Positions 40,871 through 50,172 of a DNA stretch of 64,000 nucleotides are shown in pieces. Numbering within the stretch: the first letter of the stretch is position 1; each line of letters starts with the position of its first letter. Made by a program: the position numbers and the translations under genes. The notes beneath the pieces were generated by a model that saw nothing but the letters and a program-made list of their open reading frames with translations, was not told the origin of the DNA and did no database searches. The stretch spans positions 868,001 through 932,000 of the forward strand of contig NZ_JACGFN010000002.1 in the NCBI RefSeq assembly GCF_016950255.1, written 5' to 3'. Source of the DNA: Pectobacterium brasiliense (GTDB lineage: Bacteria; Pseudomonadota; Gammaproteobacteria; Enterobacterales; Enterobacteriaceae).

Positions 40871-41473
40871 ATGTCAAAAAAAGTATTTTTTAGCTTTCAT
40901 TATCAGGACGTTATAGATTTCAGAGCAAATATTGTAAGAAATCACTGGGTTCTTAAAGAGGAAAAAGATGATGCAGGATTTTTTGATAAATCCATATGGG
41001 AAGAAGCTAAAAAAACAAGCCCTATAGCTTTGAAAAAATTAATTAACAAAGCACTAGTTGGCACATCTGTTACGTGCGTATTGATAGGAACCAATACTTA
41101 TCAGCGCCCTTGGGTTAGATATGAAATATTCAGAAGCATATATAAAGGAAATGACTGTTTAGGTGTAAACATAAACACTATAACTGGAAAAAATGGTCAA
41201 AAAAAACCTGTAGGTCAAAATCCATTTAGCTATACAGGAGTATATTTTAACGATGATGGTTCAAAATATTCATTTGCTACTAGAGAATTAATTAGTGACA
41301 ATTGGTCCTACTGGGAAGAAATTGAATCAAAAAGAGAACATGACAATGATTATTTTGATAAAGAATATGCAAAAATCAATGCAGGGAAATTTATTCCACT
41401 AATAGAATTTTTCTCAACATATGATTGGGTTAAAGATGATGGATACAATAAATTTAGTGAATGGATAGGCTAA
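40871..41473 (+). CDS. thsB: Thoeris ThsB-like TIR-domain sensor
   Basis: 200 residues with an AGGAG ribosome binding site. It belongs to the TIR-like family DUF1863: KVFFSFHYQDVIDFRANIVR, then ALVGTSVTCVLIGTNTYQRP and WVRYEIFRSIYKGN. E85 in RYEIF falls at the position of the catalytic glutamate described for ThsB of Bacillus cereus. In Thoeris, ThsB senses infection and makes the cyclic nucleotide signal that activates ThsA. The last third (about 120-200) is specific to this protein and may determine which phage trigger is seen. Only one ThsB follows ThsA here. Confidence 0.9.
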   Translation: MSKKVFFSFHYQDVIDFRANIVRNHWVLKEEKDDAGFFDKSIWEEAKKTSPIALKKLINKALVGTSVTCVLIGTNTYQRPWVRYEIFRSIYKGNDCLGVNINTITGKNGQKKPVGQNPFSYTGVYFNDDGSKYSFATRELISDNWSYWEEIESKREHDNDYFDKEYAKINAGKFIPLIEFFSTYDWVKDDGYNKFSEWIG

Positions 41474-41934
41474 ACACTCTGCTCATTTACTTTCCAATCA
41501 ATAGAGGGCTCAAGTGTTTATCAACTTAGGCCCTAATATAGAAAAAATTATTTTATACAAAACACTGTTATATTTAACTACTAAAAATCACTTTTACAAA
41601 CAGTAGAAATCACCATACTAATTTAGTTAGTATTTAGCATAGAGAAAAATCGATACTACAGTCAATTACTAACAATATTTCCAGAAAAATTATAACCAGA
41701 AGGCTATAAAATTAGTATTTTCCATAGTGCGACTAGCAGCCCGAACTCTTTTTTTGATATAAAAAATTATTAATAAATATTATAATTTCAAATTAGTTTT
41801 AGAAAAATAAAATATCTGTTCATCGAGAAGCTCGTCTCTCCCAGCCAAAGCGAATGGTACGGTGGGTATATCAAGTCTCGAGACTACCGCGTCACAGTGC
41901 TTGAGCGGCTGCTGTCACTGAAATAACACCCCGC
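41474..41934. other. AT-rich intergenic region after thsB
   Basis: About 460 bases. An imperfect hairpin near 41507-41534 (AGGGCTcAAGT / ACTTaGGCCCT) is probably the thsB terminator. From there to about 41815 the sequence is very AT-rich with no gene. At about 41816 composition changes abruptly to GC-rich and a gene stump follows (separate entry). Confidence 0.6.
41786..41926 (+). pseudogene. C-terminal stump of a destroyed gene at the Thoeris island border
   Basis: An open frame without a start ends at a TAA (41924-41926). Its last 36 codons, from 41816, use GC-rich codons like core genes and read LFIEKLVSPSQSEWYGGYIK then SRDYRVTVLERLLSLK. The bases before 41816 are AT-rich island DNA. This looks like the end of a gene whose front was removed when the island arrived. 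I do not recognise the parent gene. Confidence 0.5.
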
Positions 41935-42972
41935 CTACTCCACCCGCCGTACCGATTCTCTGACCACCACCTGTCCGGCTAGCTCGGTGCGCTGGGCAAT
42001 ACCCAGCGCCTGTGCAGGCGTCATTTGCTGTGCCAGAAGCTGCAGCGCCGCGCGGGCGATGGTCTCAAACGGCAGATGCACCGTGGTGAGCGAAACCGGC
42101 AGCATATCGAACGGCAGGATGTCGTCCATCCCCATCACCGACATGTCCTCCGGCACCCGCAGCCCATGCTGATAGAGTGCGTCGATCACGCCGATAGCCT
42201 GATTATCCGCGGCACAGAAGATCGCAGTGACGCCCAGCCTGTCGGGGTTAGCCGTCAGCCAGCGCAGTAGCGCGTCACGCGCGGTACGCGGATGGAAATC
42301 CGGCAGCGAGAGGATCAGATCCTCATCCAACGCAATGCCCGCCTGCATGAGCGCATCCCGATAGCCGCGCTCGCGCTGTTTGATCGTCATGCGCGACGTC
42401 CAGGTCAGGTGCAGGATCCGCGTATGCCCTTGTTCGATCAGGTAACGCACGCCCGCAGCCGCCGCGTAGTGGTTGGCGGGCGTCACGCTGCTCAGGCGCA
42501 TTGAGGGATCTTCACCGTTGATCAGCACCGCCGGAATGCCGCTTTCCGCGACGGCGTTCAGCAGCGTCGGGTGATCGTCATTCACAATCAGAATGCCGCT
42601 CTCTTTTCCGCCCTGAAGTTCACGCAATAACTGCTGTTCGTTAATGGTGTCGTGCTCCCCCAGAAACGGACGCAGTTGGATATTGCGTTGCAGACAGAGC
42701 GTTTTCAGGGCGTTAATCAGCGTCAGCGACACCAGATTGTACTCGCTCTCCAGCATCAGGTTGCGCGGCGTCGCCAGCAAAATGTGGCGCAGCGGCTCGG
42801 TCTGCGCGACGGTCGCTTTGGCCACTTTATGCAGCGGATACCCTTGCTCGGTGGCAATCGCCATGATGTGCTGTCTGACTTTGGCGCTGATCGGTGCCGT
42901 CCCGTTCAGCGCGCGGGAAACCGTGCTGATGGAAACCCCCGCGCGGTCGGCAATATCCTTGAGTGTCGCCAT
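41935..42972 (-). CDS. LacI-family regulator of the adjacent sugar regulon
   Basis: 345 residues from the ATG at 42972, which shares one base with the permease stop codon (TAATG). The frame upstream is longer but MATLKDIADRAG is the classic LacI start (helix-turn-helix DRAGVSISTVSRALNG). The periplasmic-binding-protein-like core includes GVRYLIEQGHTRILHLTWTS and GVTAIFCAADNQAIGVIDAL. Last gene of the leftward operon. It is the natural candidate to bind the two 16-bp palindromes at 49854 and 50050. Confidence 0.9.
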   Translation of the reverse strand: MATLKDIADRAGVSISTVSRALNGTAPISAKVRQHIMAIATEQGYPLHKVAKATVAQTEPLRHILLATPRNLMLESEYNLVSLTLINALKTLCLQRNIQLRPFLGEHDTINEQQLLRELQGGKESGILIVNDDHPTLLNAVAESGIPAVLINGEDPSMRLSSVTPANHYAAAAGVRYLIEQGHTRILHLTWTSRMTIKQRERGYRDALMQAGIALDEDLILSLPDFHPRTARDALLRWLTANPDRLGVTAIFCAADNQAIGVIDALYQHGLRVPEDMSVMGMDDILPFDMLPVSLTTVHLPFETIARAALQLLAQQMTPAQALGIAQRTELAGQVVVRESVRRVE

Positions 42973-44024
42973 TATTTCATCCCCGTGTTGGCAATCCCCG
43001 TCGTGATGTATTTTTGCAGGAAGACGAACACCGCCGTCACCGGCAGAAGCGAGAGCATCGTCATCGCCAGTATATAGTGCCACTGCACCGAGAACTGCCC
43101 CTGAAACGCATTCAAACCGATTTGCAGCGTAAAATTATCCTGACTTGAGAGGACGATCAGCGGCCAGAGGAAGTCATTCCAGCGCCAGATCACCGAGAAG
43201 ATCGCCAGCACCGCCAGCGCGGGCGCGGTTAACGGCAGGATGATCTTCCAGTAAATACGGAATTCACTGGCGGCATCGATGCGCGCCGCCTCGATCAGCT
43301 CATCGGGGATCGTCAACATATATTGCCGTAGCAGGAATACGCCGGTCGGCGTCGCCACCGTGGGAATAATCACGCCCCACAGGTTATCGCCCATATTCAG
43401 GCCAATCACCACCAGGAACGTCGGCACCATCACCACCGACAGCGGAATCATCATGGTGGAGAGAAACAGCGTCAGCACCGTACCGCGCCCGCGAAACTCG
43501 TATTTCGACAGCGCAAACGCCGCCATCGAACTGAGCAACAGGGTCAGCAGCGTCGCCATCACAGTCACGAACACGGTGTTCTTCAGGTAGGTGGCAAAGT
43601 GGAACTTCGTTATCGGCGTCGTGTAGTTCTCCGTCTCCAGATGCAAGGCCTTCATCGGCACCAGATCTTTCGTCGACACACGCACCACCTCGCTCGGCGC
43701 ATCCGGGTTCACCAACTGTGCAATCAGGCCGATGCGTCTAACCAATGCCATAGTTTTCGCTTCGCCGTCTTCCTGCTTAACCTGCCACAGCTCCAGCGGT
43801 TTCGGGTACTCCGGTAACGTGATGGTATCCGCCGCCTGTGGCAGAAAACTGGGCGGAAAACGGTTAATCTCCGCGGGCGTTTTGAACGACGACATCGCCG
43901 CCCACATCACCGGAATCATCACCAGCAGCGTACCCACCACCAGCCAAACCCAGCTCATGATATCCGTGATGTGAATGCGCCCCGGATGACGGGTACGGGT
44001 GAGAAATGCGATTATTTTCATCAT
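42972..44024 (-). CDS. ABC sugar transporter permease (MalG-type)
   Basis: 350 residues, 60-70 more than usual for this family. The extra length is a soluble block of about 80 residues between segments 1 and 2 (PAEINRFPPSFLP to TENYTTPITKFHFATYLKN), likely periplasmic. The family EAA loop is EAARIDAASEFRIYWKIILP. About six membrane segments. It pairs with the permease at 44033 and the ATPase at 45055 to import the substrate captured by the binding protein at 50173. Confidence 0.9.
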   Translation of the reverse strand: MMKIIAFLTRTRHPGRIHITDIMSWVWLVVGTLLVMIPVMWAAMSSFKTPAEINRFPPSFLPQAADTITLPEYPKPLELWQVKQEDGEAKTMALVRRIGLIAQLVNPDAPSEVVRVSTKDLVPMKALHLETENYTTPITKFHFATYLKNTVFVTVMATLLTLLLSSMAAFALSKYEFRGRGTVLTLFLSTMMIPLSVVMVPTFLVVIGLNMGDNLWGVIIPTVATPTGVFLLRQYMLTIPDELIEAARIDAASEFRIYWKIILPLTAPALAVLAIFSVIWRWNDFLWPLIVLSSQDNFTLQIGLNAFQGQFSVQWHYILAMTMLSLLPVTAVFVFLQKYITTGIANTGMK

Positions 44025-44032
44025 GGCTCCCG

Positions 44033-45031
44033 TTATTTTTTCCCTTCCAGCCGACGCGTCAGCAGGAACTGTAACGCCGTCAGGATCATCAACACTACGC
44101 CCATCAACACCGAGGCCGCCGAAGCCAGCCCGTAGAGCGATGCGTTTGACGAAAAGGCCGTCTGATAGATGTACTGCACGATAAAGCTGTTGGCCGTACC
44201 GGGGCCGCCGCCGTTGGTGAGCACCCAGGCTTCATCGAAGATCTGCACGCTGTTGATGGTCAGCAGAATCACCACCACCAGAATGTTCGGTGCCAGCAGT
44301 GGCAGCGTCAGGCGATAGAAACCACGCCAGCGCGAAGTGCCGTCCACCGCCGCCGCCTCGTAGATATCACGCGGGATCGCCTGCAATCCGGCCAGCAGGA
44401 TCAGGGTATAAAATCCAACGTGAAACCAGACGGAGACAAACACCACCCAGAAGCGCGATAGCGTCGGGTCGAGCAGGAAGGTGATCGGCTGCCCGCCCAG
44501 CGACGACAGCACCAGATTCAGCAGGCCGTTGCGGTTAAGGAACCACTGCCAGATCAGGCCAACGACCACCGGCGACAGCAGCACCGGATAGAAGAACATG
44601 GCACGGAAAAAGCCACGGGCGATAATCTTACGGTTGAGGATCAGCGCCGTTACCAGCGCCACCAGCAGCGTGCAGAGCACGTTGAAAAAGGTGAACGACA
44701 CCGTGTTGTAGACGCCGGTCCAAAACAGATCCTGTTCACAGGTCGATGGCTCGGCGTAGTTGCCGCAACTCAACAGCGTGGAAAAGTTATCCACGCCGAC
44801 GTAAGGGCGTTCCCACAGCAGGATATTGGTGCCGCCGGTAAAGGCGTAACAGACCGCGAGCAGAATCGGAATAAAGACAAAAACGGCGAACAGCAGCATA
44901 TTCGGCGCGATAAAAAACCACGGCATCACTTTGCGGCCGCCGAGTTTTTGTAGCAGATTCACCGCTTTTTCCACTGGCGTGACCAGCTTATCGATCAGCG
45001 ATCCTGCGGGCAGTAAGGCAATTTTTTTCAT
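44033..45031 (-). CDS. ABC sugar transporter permease (MalF/UgpA-type)
   Basis: 332 residues from the ATG at 45031, preceded by GGGAGAGGAC. About six membrane segments (first WFFIAPNMLLFAVFVFIPIL). The EAA loop is YEAAAVDGTSRWRGFYRLTL. A periplasmic loop contains two cysteines (LLSCGNYAEPSTCEQDLF), a possible disulfide. 8 nt before the second permease. Confidence 0.9.
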   Translation of the reverse strand: MKKIALLPAGSLIDKLVTPVEKAVNLLQKLGGRKVMPWFFIAPNMLLFAVFVFIPILLAVCYAFTGGTNILLWERPYVGVDNFSTLLSCGNYAEPSTCEQDLFWTGVYNTVSFTFFNVLCTLLVALVTALILNRKIIARGFFRAMFFYPVLLSPVVVGLIWQWFLNRNGLLNLVLSSLGGQPITFLLDPTLSRFWVVFVSVWFHVGFYTLILLAGLQAIPRDIYEAAAVDGTSRWRGFYRLTLPLLAPNILVVVILLTINSVQIFDEAWVLTNGGGPGTANSFIVQYIYQTAFSSNASLYGLASAASVLMGVVLMILTALQFLLTRRLEGKK

Positions 45032-45054
45032 GTCGTCCTCTCCCGTCGCGATAA

Positions 45055-46146
45055 TTAGTGCTCGGTACAACGCGGCAATGTGTCATCCGTTTTGCCGTCG
45101 AACAGATGGCAATACGTCGGCGGGAAGCGGACGAACACCGATTCACCTGCGGCGAACTCACGGTGCTGCGCCAGATGGACGATCATCTCATCGTCAATAC
45201 CGCCCATTCGCCCGTAGATAAAGGTTTCATGCCCCATCATCTCGCAGCGATCGACGCACAGCGCCATGCCCTCGCCGTCCTCCACCAGCTCGCAGTGTGA
45301 AGGACGAATGCCGAGCGTGACGTTCTGCCCGACGGTGCCGATAAACGGCAGCACCAGACGATTACCCGACGGACACTGCACCTCAACGCCGTCCGCGCAG
45401 GTGGCGACGATCTGCGCCTGAAACATATTCATGCGCGGTGAACCAATGAAGCCGGCGACAAATTTATTTTTCGGCCGATTGAAAAGTTCCAGCGGCGTGC
45501 CAACCTGCTCGATGCGACCGGCGTTCAGTACCACAATGCGCTGCGCCATCGTCATCGCTTCCACCTGATCGTGAGTCACGTAAATCATGGTGGTGCGTAG
45601 CTTCTGATGCAGGCGGGACAGCTCGCCGCGCGTCTGCACACGCAGCTTGGCATCCAGATTGGAGAGCGGTTCATCAAACAAGAACAGGTCAGGTTCACGC
45701 ACGATCGCACGACCAATCGCCACGCGCTGCTGCTGCCCACCCGACAGCGCACGCGGTCGGCGATCCAGATAAGGTTCCAGTCCCAGCATACGGGCGGCTT
45801 CATCAATACGGCGGGCGATTTCGTCTTTGGGGAAGTGCAAATTCTCCAGCCCGAATGCGAGATTCTTGCGCACCGAAAGGTGCGGGTAGAGCGCGTAAGA
45901 CTGGAACACCATCGCAATCTTGCGCTCTGCTGGCGTGAGATCGTTCACTTTGCGGTTGTCGATCCACAGTTCGCCGCTGCTAATCTCTTCCAGCCCGGCA
46001 ATCATGCGCAGCAGCGTGGATTTTCCACAGCCCGACGGCCCCACAAAGACCATGAACTCGCCATCATGAATCGTTAAGTCCACGCCTTTGATGATGTTCA
46101 CCGCACCATAGCTTTTGTGGACGTTTTTTAGTTCCAGACTCGCCAT
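45055..46146 (-). CDS. ABC transporter ATP-binding protein (UgpC/MsmK-type)
   Basis: 363 residues from the ATG at 46146. Walker [22 protein letters not shown]-loop [13 protein letters not shown], signature [16 protein letters not shown], Walker [20 protein letters not shown]-loop VTHDQVEAM. The C-terminal OB-fold regulatory region (about 240-363) is typical of carbohydrate importers. It energises the two permeases downstream. The gene starts 2 nt after the GH105 gene. Confidence 0.93.
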   Translation of the reverse strand: MASLELKNVHKSYGAVNIIKGVDLTIHDGEFMVFVGPSGCGKSTLLRMIAGLEEISSGELWIDNRKVNDLTPAERKIAMVFQSYALYPHLSVRKNLAFGLENLHFPKDEIARRIDEAARMLGLEPYLDRRPRALSGGQQQRVAIGRAIVREPDLFLFDEPLSNLDAKLRVQTRGELSRLHQKLRTTMIYVTHDQVEAMTMAQRIVVLNAGRIEQVGTPLELFNRPKNKFVAGFIGSPRMNMFQAQIVATCADGVEVQCPSGNRLVLPFIGTVGQNVTLGIRPSHCELVEDGEGMALCVDRCEMMGHETFIYGRMGGIDDEMIVHLAQHREFAAGESVFVRFPPTYCHLFDGKTDDTLPRCTEH

Positions 46147-46148
46147 TG

Positions 46149-47255
46149 TCAGCCCTCGCAAACAGAATCTAACTGTGCCAATAACATCAGCATGACCAGC
46201 GCCTGCCCGTAAGGCACGGCAACATTAGGAATATCGCGATAGAACTGTAAGTCGTGCCCCATCGCCGTGCCGTCCGAGACACCCTGCACCACACCCTGTG
46301 CGTCAATCTGCGCCACTACGGCGGCATAGCCTTTTTCCAGTACGTCCTGCGGGAAATCGTGCAGCATGCCCAATCGACGCGCCGTCAGAATCCCGGCGAT
46401 AAATCCGGCGCTGGCGGACGTCTCCAGCGGCGAATCCGGGTCATCCAGCAGCGTATGCCACAGGCCAGACTCGTGCTGGCAGCGTGCCAGCGTTGTCGTT
46501 TGCTGTTCCAGAATCGCTTCCAGCGTGCGCAGAACTGGCGCGGACAGTTGATCCTCCGCCAGCACTCGCATTTCCGGCAGAACCAGCGTGATCCAGGCGT
46601 TGCCGCGTCCCCAGAACGCATTCGCATAATGATGGCGACCAACGAACGTCCAGCCGTGATACCACAGCCCGCTGCGCACATCGGCCAGATAGCGCGCATG
46701 TGTAACGAGCTGGTATTCCGCTTCTTCGATCAGATCGCGGCGGGAGAGCAATTTCCCTGCCACCACCAGAAACAGACCGGCCATAAACAGCGTGTCATCC
46801 CACAATTGCCCGGTGTTCGGACGCTCTTTCACCGTGTGCTGGAAGCCGCCGTCCTCGGTTTTCGGCAGCGAGTGCAGCAGCCAGTCCGCCCAGTCGCTCA
46901 CCGTTTCACGCCACTGCGCGGGCGCATCCGGTTTGTCCTGACACAGCAACGCCAGCACCAGCATCGGCGCCGTCGAGTTGATCTGACGCGGCGGCAGCCC
47001 GGCATCCAGCTTTTGCTGATACCAGTTCGCCAGCGTCGTCAGCATGGTGTCGTCCTGCGTCAGATGCGCCAGCTTCCAGAAACCGTACAGCCCGACGCCG
47101 ACCTCCCAATCCCATTCCTCAAATTGAATCGTCAGTCCGGCATCCGGCGCATCGTCCTGCGTCACGCTGTCGATCGCTTTCAGGCGGCAAAATGCCCGCG
47201 CCACCTGCGCCAGCAGCGCTTCGGTTTGTTGTCGGTTAAGTGAACCTGTCTGCAT
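46149..47255 (-). CDS. GH105/GH88-type unsaturated uronyl hydrolase
   Basis: 368 residues from the ATG at 47255; an upstream in-frame ATG at 47297 lies inside the previous gene. The (alpha/alpha)6 fold and active-site blocks match YteR/YesR-like unsaturated rhamnogalacturonyl hydrolases: [35 protein letters not shown] with the key aspartate, [10 protein letters not shown] and [13 protein letters not shown]. Such enzymes remove the 4,5-unsaturated uronic acid left on oligosaccharides by polysaccharide lyases. No signal peptide, so it works on imported oligosaccharides in the cytoplasm. Exact linkage unknown. Confidence 0.87.
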   Translation of the reverse strand: MQTGSLNRQQTEALLAQVARAFCRLKAIDSVTQDDAPDAGLTIQFEEWDWEVGVGLYGFWKLAHLTQDDTMLTTLANWYQQKLDAGLPPRQINSTAPMLVLALLCQDKPDAPAQWRETVSDWADWLLHSLPKTEDGGFQHTVKERPNTGQLWDDTLFMAGLFLVVAGKLLSRRDLIEEAEYQLVTHARYLADVRSGLWYHGWTFVGRHHYANAFWGRGNAWITLVLPEMRVLAEDQLSAPVLRTLEAILEQQTTTLARCQHESGLWHTLLDDPDSPLETSASAGFIAGILTARRLGMLHDFPQDVLEKGYAAVVAQIDAQGVVQGVSDGTAMGHDLQFYRDIPNVAVPYGQALVMLMLLAQLDSVCEG

Positions 47256-47256
47256 G

Positions 47257-49719
47257 TCATGGGTTTCCTGTGTTGAACTGCGGGACGACCGGGACATCGT
47301 CGGGGAAAATGAAAGGCTGCTGCGCCACGCTGAATCCTGCCGCGTAGCTAAAGGCCAATTCGCCGTAATCGGGATCGTCGATACGCACGCCGTCGCTGTC
47401 CTGTATCAGAGAACGCCCTCGGAAGCGGGCAGCGAATGCGGCGAATCCTTGTGCGCCGTTGCCGCTGTCTACGGCAACGAACCAGACGTTCTGTTCGCCA
47501 TACGCGCGTAGTTCGCCTTCCGCCTGCTGGCCTGCGGTCGCAAACGGCTGCAATCCGGCGGGATTATGAAACGCGGCATAGCCGTTACCGCCGCGTACGA
47601 AGCACCAGACGTCTTCAACGATGACGTCATCCAGCGCGGTTTGTGGCAGATAGAGATGTGTCCAGGGGCGGGCATCCTTTTGCAGGTCGAACACCATCAG
47701 CGCGCGATTGCGATGCTGCATCAGGTGCGGCAAACGTCCGTTGCCCGCCCAGTAAGAAGGACGGTGCACGCCGTCAGGGCGATCTTCGCCGGGGTGATTC
47801 ACCCACAGGCGGGCGGCATAGTGCGTACCCAAACGTACATCCAGCAGATGCTGCTGGTGTCCGGGCTGGCCGGGGTGATGATCGAAGACGGAAGAAAACG
47901 CCACGTCGCGCTGCTTCCAGGCAATGATGCGGGCGCTGCGGTTCAGCCCCTGCACCCAGCGCGCTTCTGCACCGTGCGGCAGTGACCAGTGTGCAATTCG
48001 ATCCGTCGTTTCCGGCGGCTGATAGTCGCTCAGGCACAGCAGCGGCAGCGCGGCACAGTGCGGAATCAGCCAGCCCTCGCCCCACATCAGCGCACACAGG
48101 CCGGACAGCTCGGTCAACATGCCGGAGCGCAGTTCTTTATCGTAGGCGCGCCCCATGGTGCCAACTGCAACGCCGTTCTGGTGTACCCACGCCGTCATCA
48201 GCATGATACGGTCAATCACCACGCGAGATTTCTCGCGCAGATCGGCGTCCTGCGCCAGTTCATACAGCGCCACCAGTCCAATCAGATCGATGGGGTAATA
48301 AGCTGCCGAGTTCCACTCCACCAGCCCGTGCTCCAGAATAGAATCAAACCAGCGCGTCAGGCGCTCGTGAGCAATCGCCTTTTGCTCCAAACCGCGGCGG
48401 CCGCTGCATGGGAAGGTGTCATCAGGGAAGTTTTGTCCGGCCAGATACTGCGCGACATGGAAACACAGGCAGTGGTTTTCGCTCCAGAACCACATGGTGT
48501 CGTTGCCCGGTTCATCAATCCAGTAGCGGAAACCGAGAATCGCGCTGCGCACGCGCCGCCAGTCCTGCGGCGGCAACTGCTGCCCCTGATAGCGCTGCCA
48601 CAGCCAAATCAACGGCACCAATTGGAAATCGGCACAGTCTTCACGGCGGCTGATTTTTTGCAGCGCGCTGTTGAGAATCGGTGCGGCGGCATCGCTGCCC
48701 TCGCCCGTCGCGACAATCGCCAGCAGCCGTCCGAGGCGCTCAAAGCCGTGCAGCGCGGTATGTCGTAGCACCGCTTCACGTCGCGCGGCCAGCGTCGGTA
48801 ATGCAGGCATCGTTTGCGATGGCAAGCGCCCGAAACTGAGCGTGCGCGTCAGCGTAATACCATTGCAGGTCGCGGCACAGACCAGATCGTAGTAGCCCAC
48901 CAGAGCTGCAGGCAGATCCACCTGCCAGCCGAGATTGCCAGCAGGCAGCGTTTGTTTTTGCTGCCATACGGGGACGGATTCGTTGACGTTGCCAATCAGC
49001 CGATGCGCCATCGTCACGGATTCCGGCAGCGGCTGCGCGCTATTGAGCACCAGCACAGGCGGTTGGATCAGGTTATTTTCCAGCGTCAGCCCGTTCACCC
49101 AGCTATCCAGCGCGGCCAGCTGTGCGCTGAGCGCCGCGTCTTCATCAAGCTGCCAGAAGAGCGTGTCGTTTCCCTGATAGCACAGGCTGAACAGGTAGTC
49201 GGTATCACGTTCGCACAGCTCTTCACTATGCACCACCAGCGTGTTCGCCCCTGCTTGCAGCGGCAGCGTGATGTCACAGGTTTGTTCGGTATTGCGGGTA
49301 AAGGGCGTAAAGCGGGTAATCGGCTCGCCGTTCAGCCACAGCGTGACGCCGCCGCAGGTGCTGAGCGTAAACGGTGCCGTTTGCACGCTGTCGCTGTGGA
49401 TCACGCAGCGGGAAAAGCGCTGCACGTGAACCGGACACGGCCAGAAATCGCTGAAATTTACGCTGCGGCTTTCATCGCCGCCGCTCCACATCAGCGGGAA
49501 GCGTAAATCGTCCGGCAGCGCCACCTCACGCTTTGCCTCTTCCTGCAAAAAACGCACGCGACAGGGCAGCACGCCGACATCGACAAAACCGTTAATAAAG
49601 CGGTAATTCACCTTATCCGGCAGCGTATCCGGCTCGGCGAAATAACGTTTTCCCGTCAACTCGGTGATAAGAAACCGATTAATGACGCCGTTCTTCTTTA
49701 ATTTCCAACCGATATTCAT
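47257..49719 (-). CDS. Large uncharacterised protein with heparinase-like toroid features
   Basis: 820 residues, no signal peptide. First gene of the leftward operon. The N-terminal third looks like beta-sandwich (RFLITELTGKRYFAEPDTLP; VTLWLNGEPITRFTPF). The middle (about 400-560) is helical with FWSENHCLCFHVAQYLAGQN, WFDSILEHGLVEWNSAAYYP and GRAYDKELRSGM, recalling (alpha/alpha) toroid lyases or hydrolases of uronic polysaccharides. The C-terminal part is beta-rich again. Asn-His and Tyr candidates (ENH, AAYYP) could be catalytic. I know similar proteins only as uncharacterised. With the GH105 partner it probably acts on an oligosaccharide in the cytoplasm. Confidence 0.6.
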   Translation of the reverse strand: MNIGWKLKKNGVINRFLITELTGKRYFAEPDTLPDKVNYRFINGFVDVGVLPCRVRFLQEEAKREVALPDDLRFPLMWSGGDESRSVNFSDFWPCPVHVQRFSRCVIHSDSVQTAPFTLSTCGGVTLWLNGEPITRFTPFTRNTEQTCDITLPLQAGANTLVVHSEELCERDTDYLFSLCYQGNDTLFWQLDEDAALSAQLAALDSWVNGLTLENNLIQPPVLVLNSAQPLPESVTMAHRLIGNVNESVPVWQQKQTLPAGNLGWQVDLPAALVGYYDLVCAATCNGITLTRTLSFGRLPSQTMPALPTLAARREAVLRHTALHGFERLGRLLAIVATGEGSDAAAPILNSALQKISRREDCADFQLVPLIWLWQRYQGQQLPPQDWRRVRSAILGFRYWIDEPGNDTMWFWSENHCLCFHVAQYLAGQNFPDDTFPCSGRRGLEQKAIAHERLTRWFDSILEHGLVEWNSAAYYPIDLIGLVALYELAQDADLREKSRVVIDRIMLMTAWVHQNGVAVGTMGRAYDKELRSGMLTELSGLCALMWGEGWLIPHCAALPLLCLSDYQPPETTDRIAHWSLPHGAEARWVQGLNRSARIIAWKQRDVAFSSVFDHHPGQPGHQQHLLDVRLGTHYAARLWVNHPGEDRPDGVHRPSYWAGNGRLPHLMQHRNRALMVFDLQKDARPWTHLYLPQTALDDVIVEDVWCFVRGGNGYAAFHNPAGLQPFATAGQQAEGELRAYGEQNVWFVAVDSGNGAQGFAAFAARFRGRSLIQDSDGVRIDDPDYGELAFSYAAGFSVAQQPFIFPDDVPVVPQFNTGNP

Positions 49720-49853
49720 ACTGAATCCTGTTTACGGCGTTGAAAAATAAAATAACGAAAAGGTATGGCGGTACTTATTTGCACTTTCACTGTGCACACC
49801 CTGCCAATATTTAGGGCAGCGGGTCATTCTCTGCACCGTGATATCGCAATTAG

Positions 49854-49869
49854 AATGCAAATTTGCATT
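49854..49869. promoter_or_regulatory. 16-bp palindromic operator, copy 1
   Basis: AATGCAAATTTGCATT is a perfect palindrome, 135 nt ahead of the leftward operon. An identical copy lies at 50050-50065. Likely LacI-family operator. Confidence 0.75.
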
Positions 49870-49934
49870 AAATTGTCATTTGCATTCATTTATTGACATT
49901 TCGCATTAATAAATAAGATTCTCGCGTTTATATA

Positions 49935-49950
49935 TGTGATTAATATCACA
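49935..49950. promoter_or_regulatory. CRP-cAMP site
   Basis: TGTGATTAATATCACA fits TGTGA-N6-TCACA exactly. It lies between the two palindromes and may activate one or both operons when glucose is absent. Confidence 0.8.
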
Positions 49951-50049
49951 AAAATGCTTCATTTAAATCAACATTTAAAATATCTTTAACCTGCTTCACA
50001 TAAATCAATCAGCGTTCTGTCCATGATTGCATGATGAAAATGACAGATG

Positions 50050-50065
50050 AATGCAAATTTGCATT
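50050..50065. promoter_or_regulatory. 16-bp palindromic operator, copy 2
   Basis: Identical to copy 1 (AATGCAAATTTGCATT), 108 nt ahead of the binding-protein gene. Centres are 196 bp apart, which would allow looping. Confidence 0.75.
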
Positions 50066-50172
50066 AATTAAAAGACAGCCTAAATCGCAGGAATAAAATA
50101 AACCCCGTCGCCAACGCCAGGGTATTTACGTCATTAATCAAACATAAGATGTGCTCACCAACGGAGAGGTTT

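Larger units (their letters stand above)
49720..50172. other. Control region between the two divergent sugar operons
   Basis: About 450 AT-rich bases with no gene. It carries the two palindromes and CRP site listed below, plus several half-site-like TTTGCATT copies near 49880-49910. The short reverse frame at 50064-50366 is a shadow of the binding-protein gene. Confidence 0.8.

Noticed and set aside
46254..47243. 329-residue forward frame opposite the GH105 gene
   Set aside because: Arg/Gln/His-rich antisense shadow of the hydrolase.
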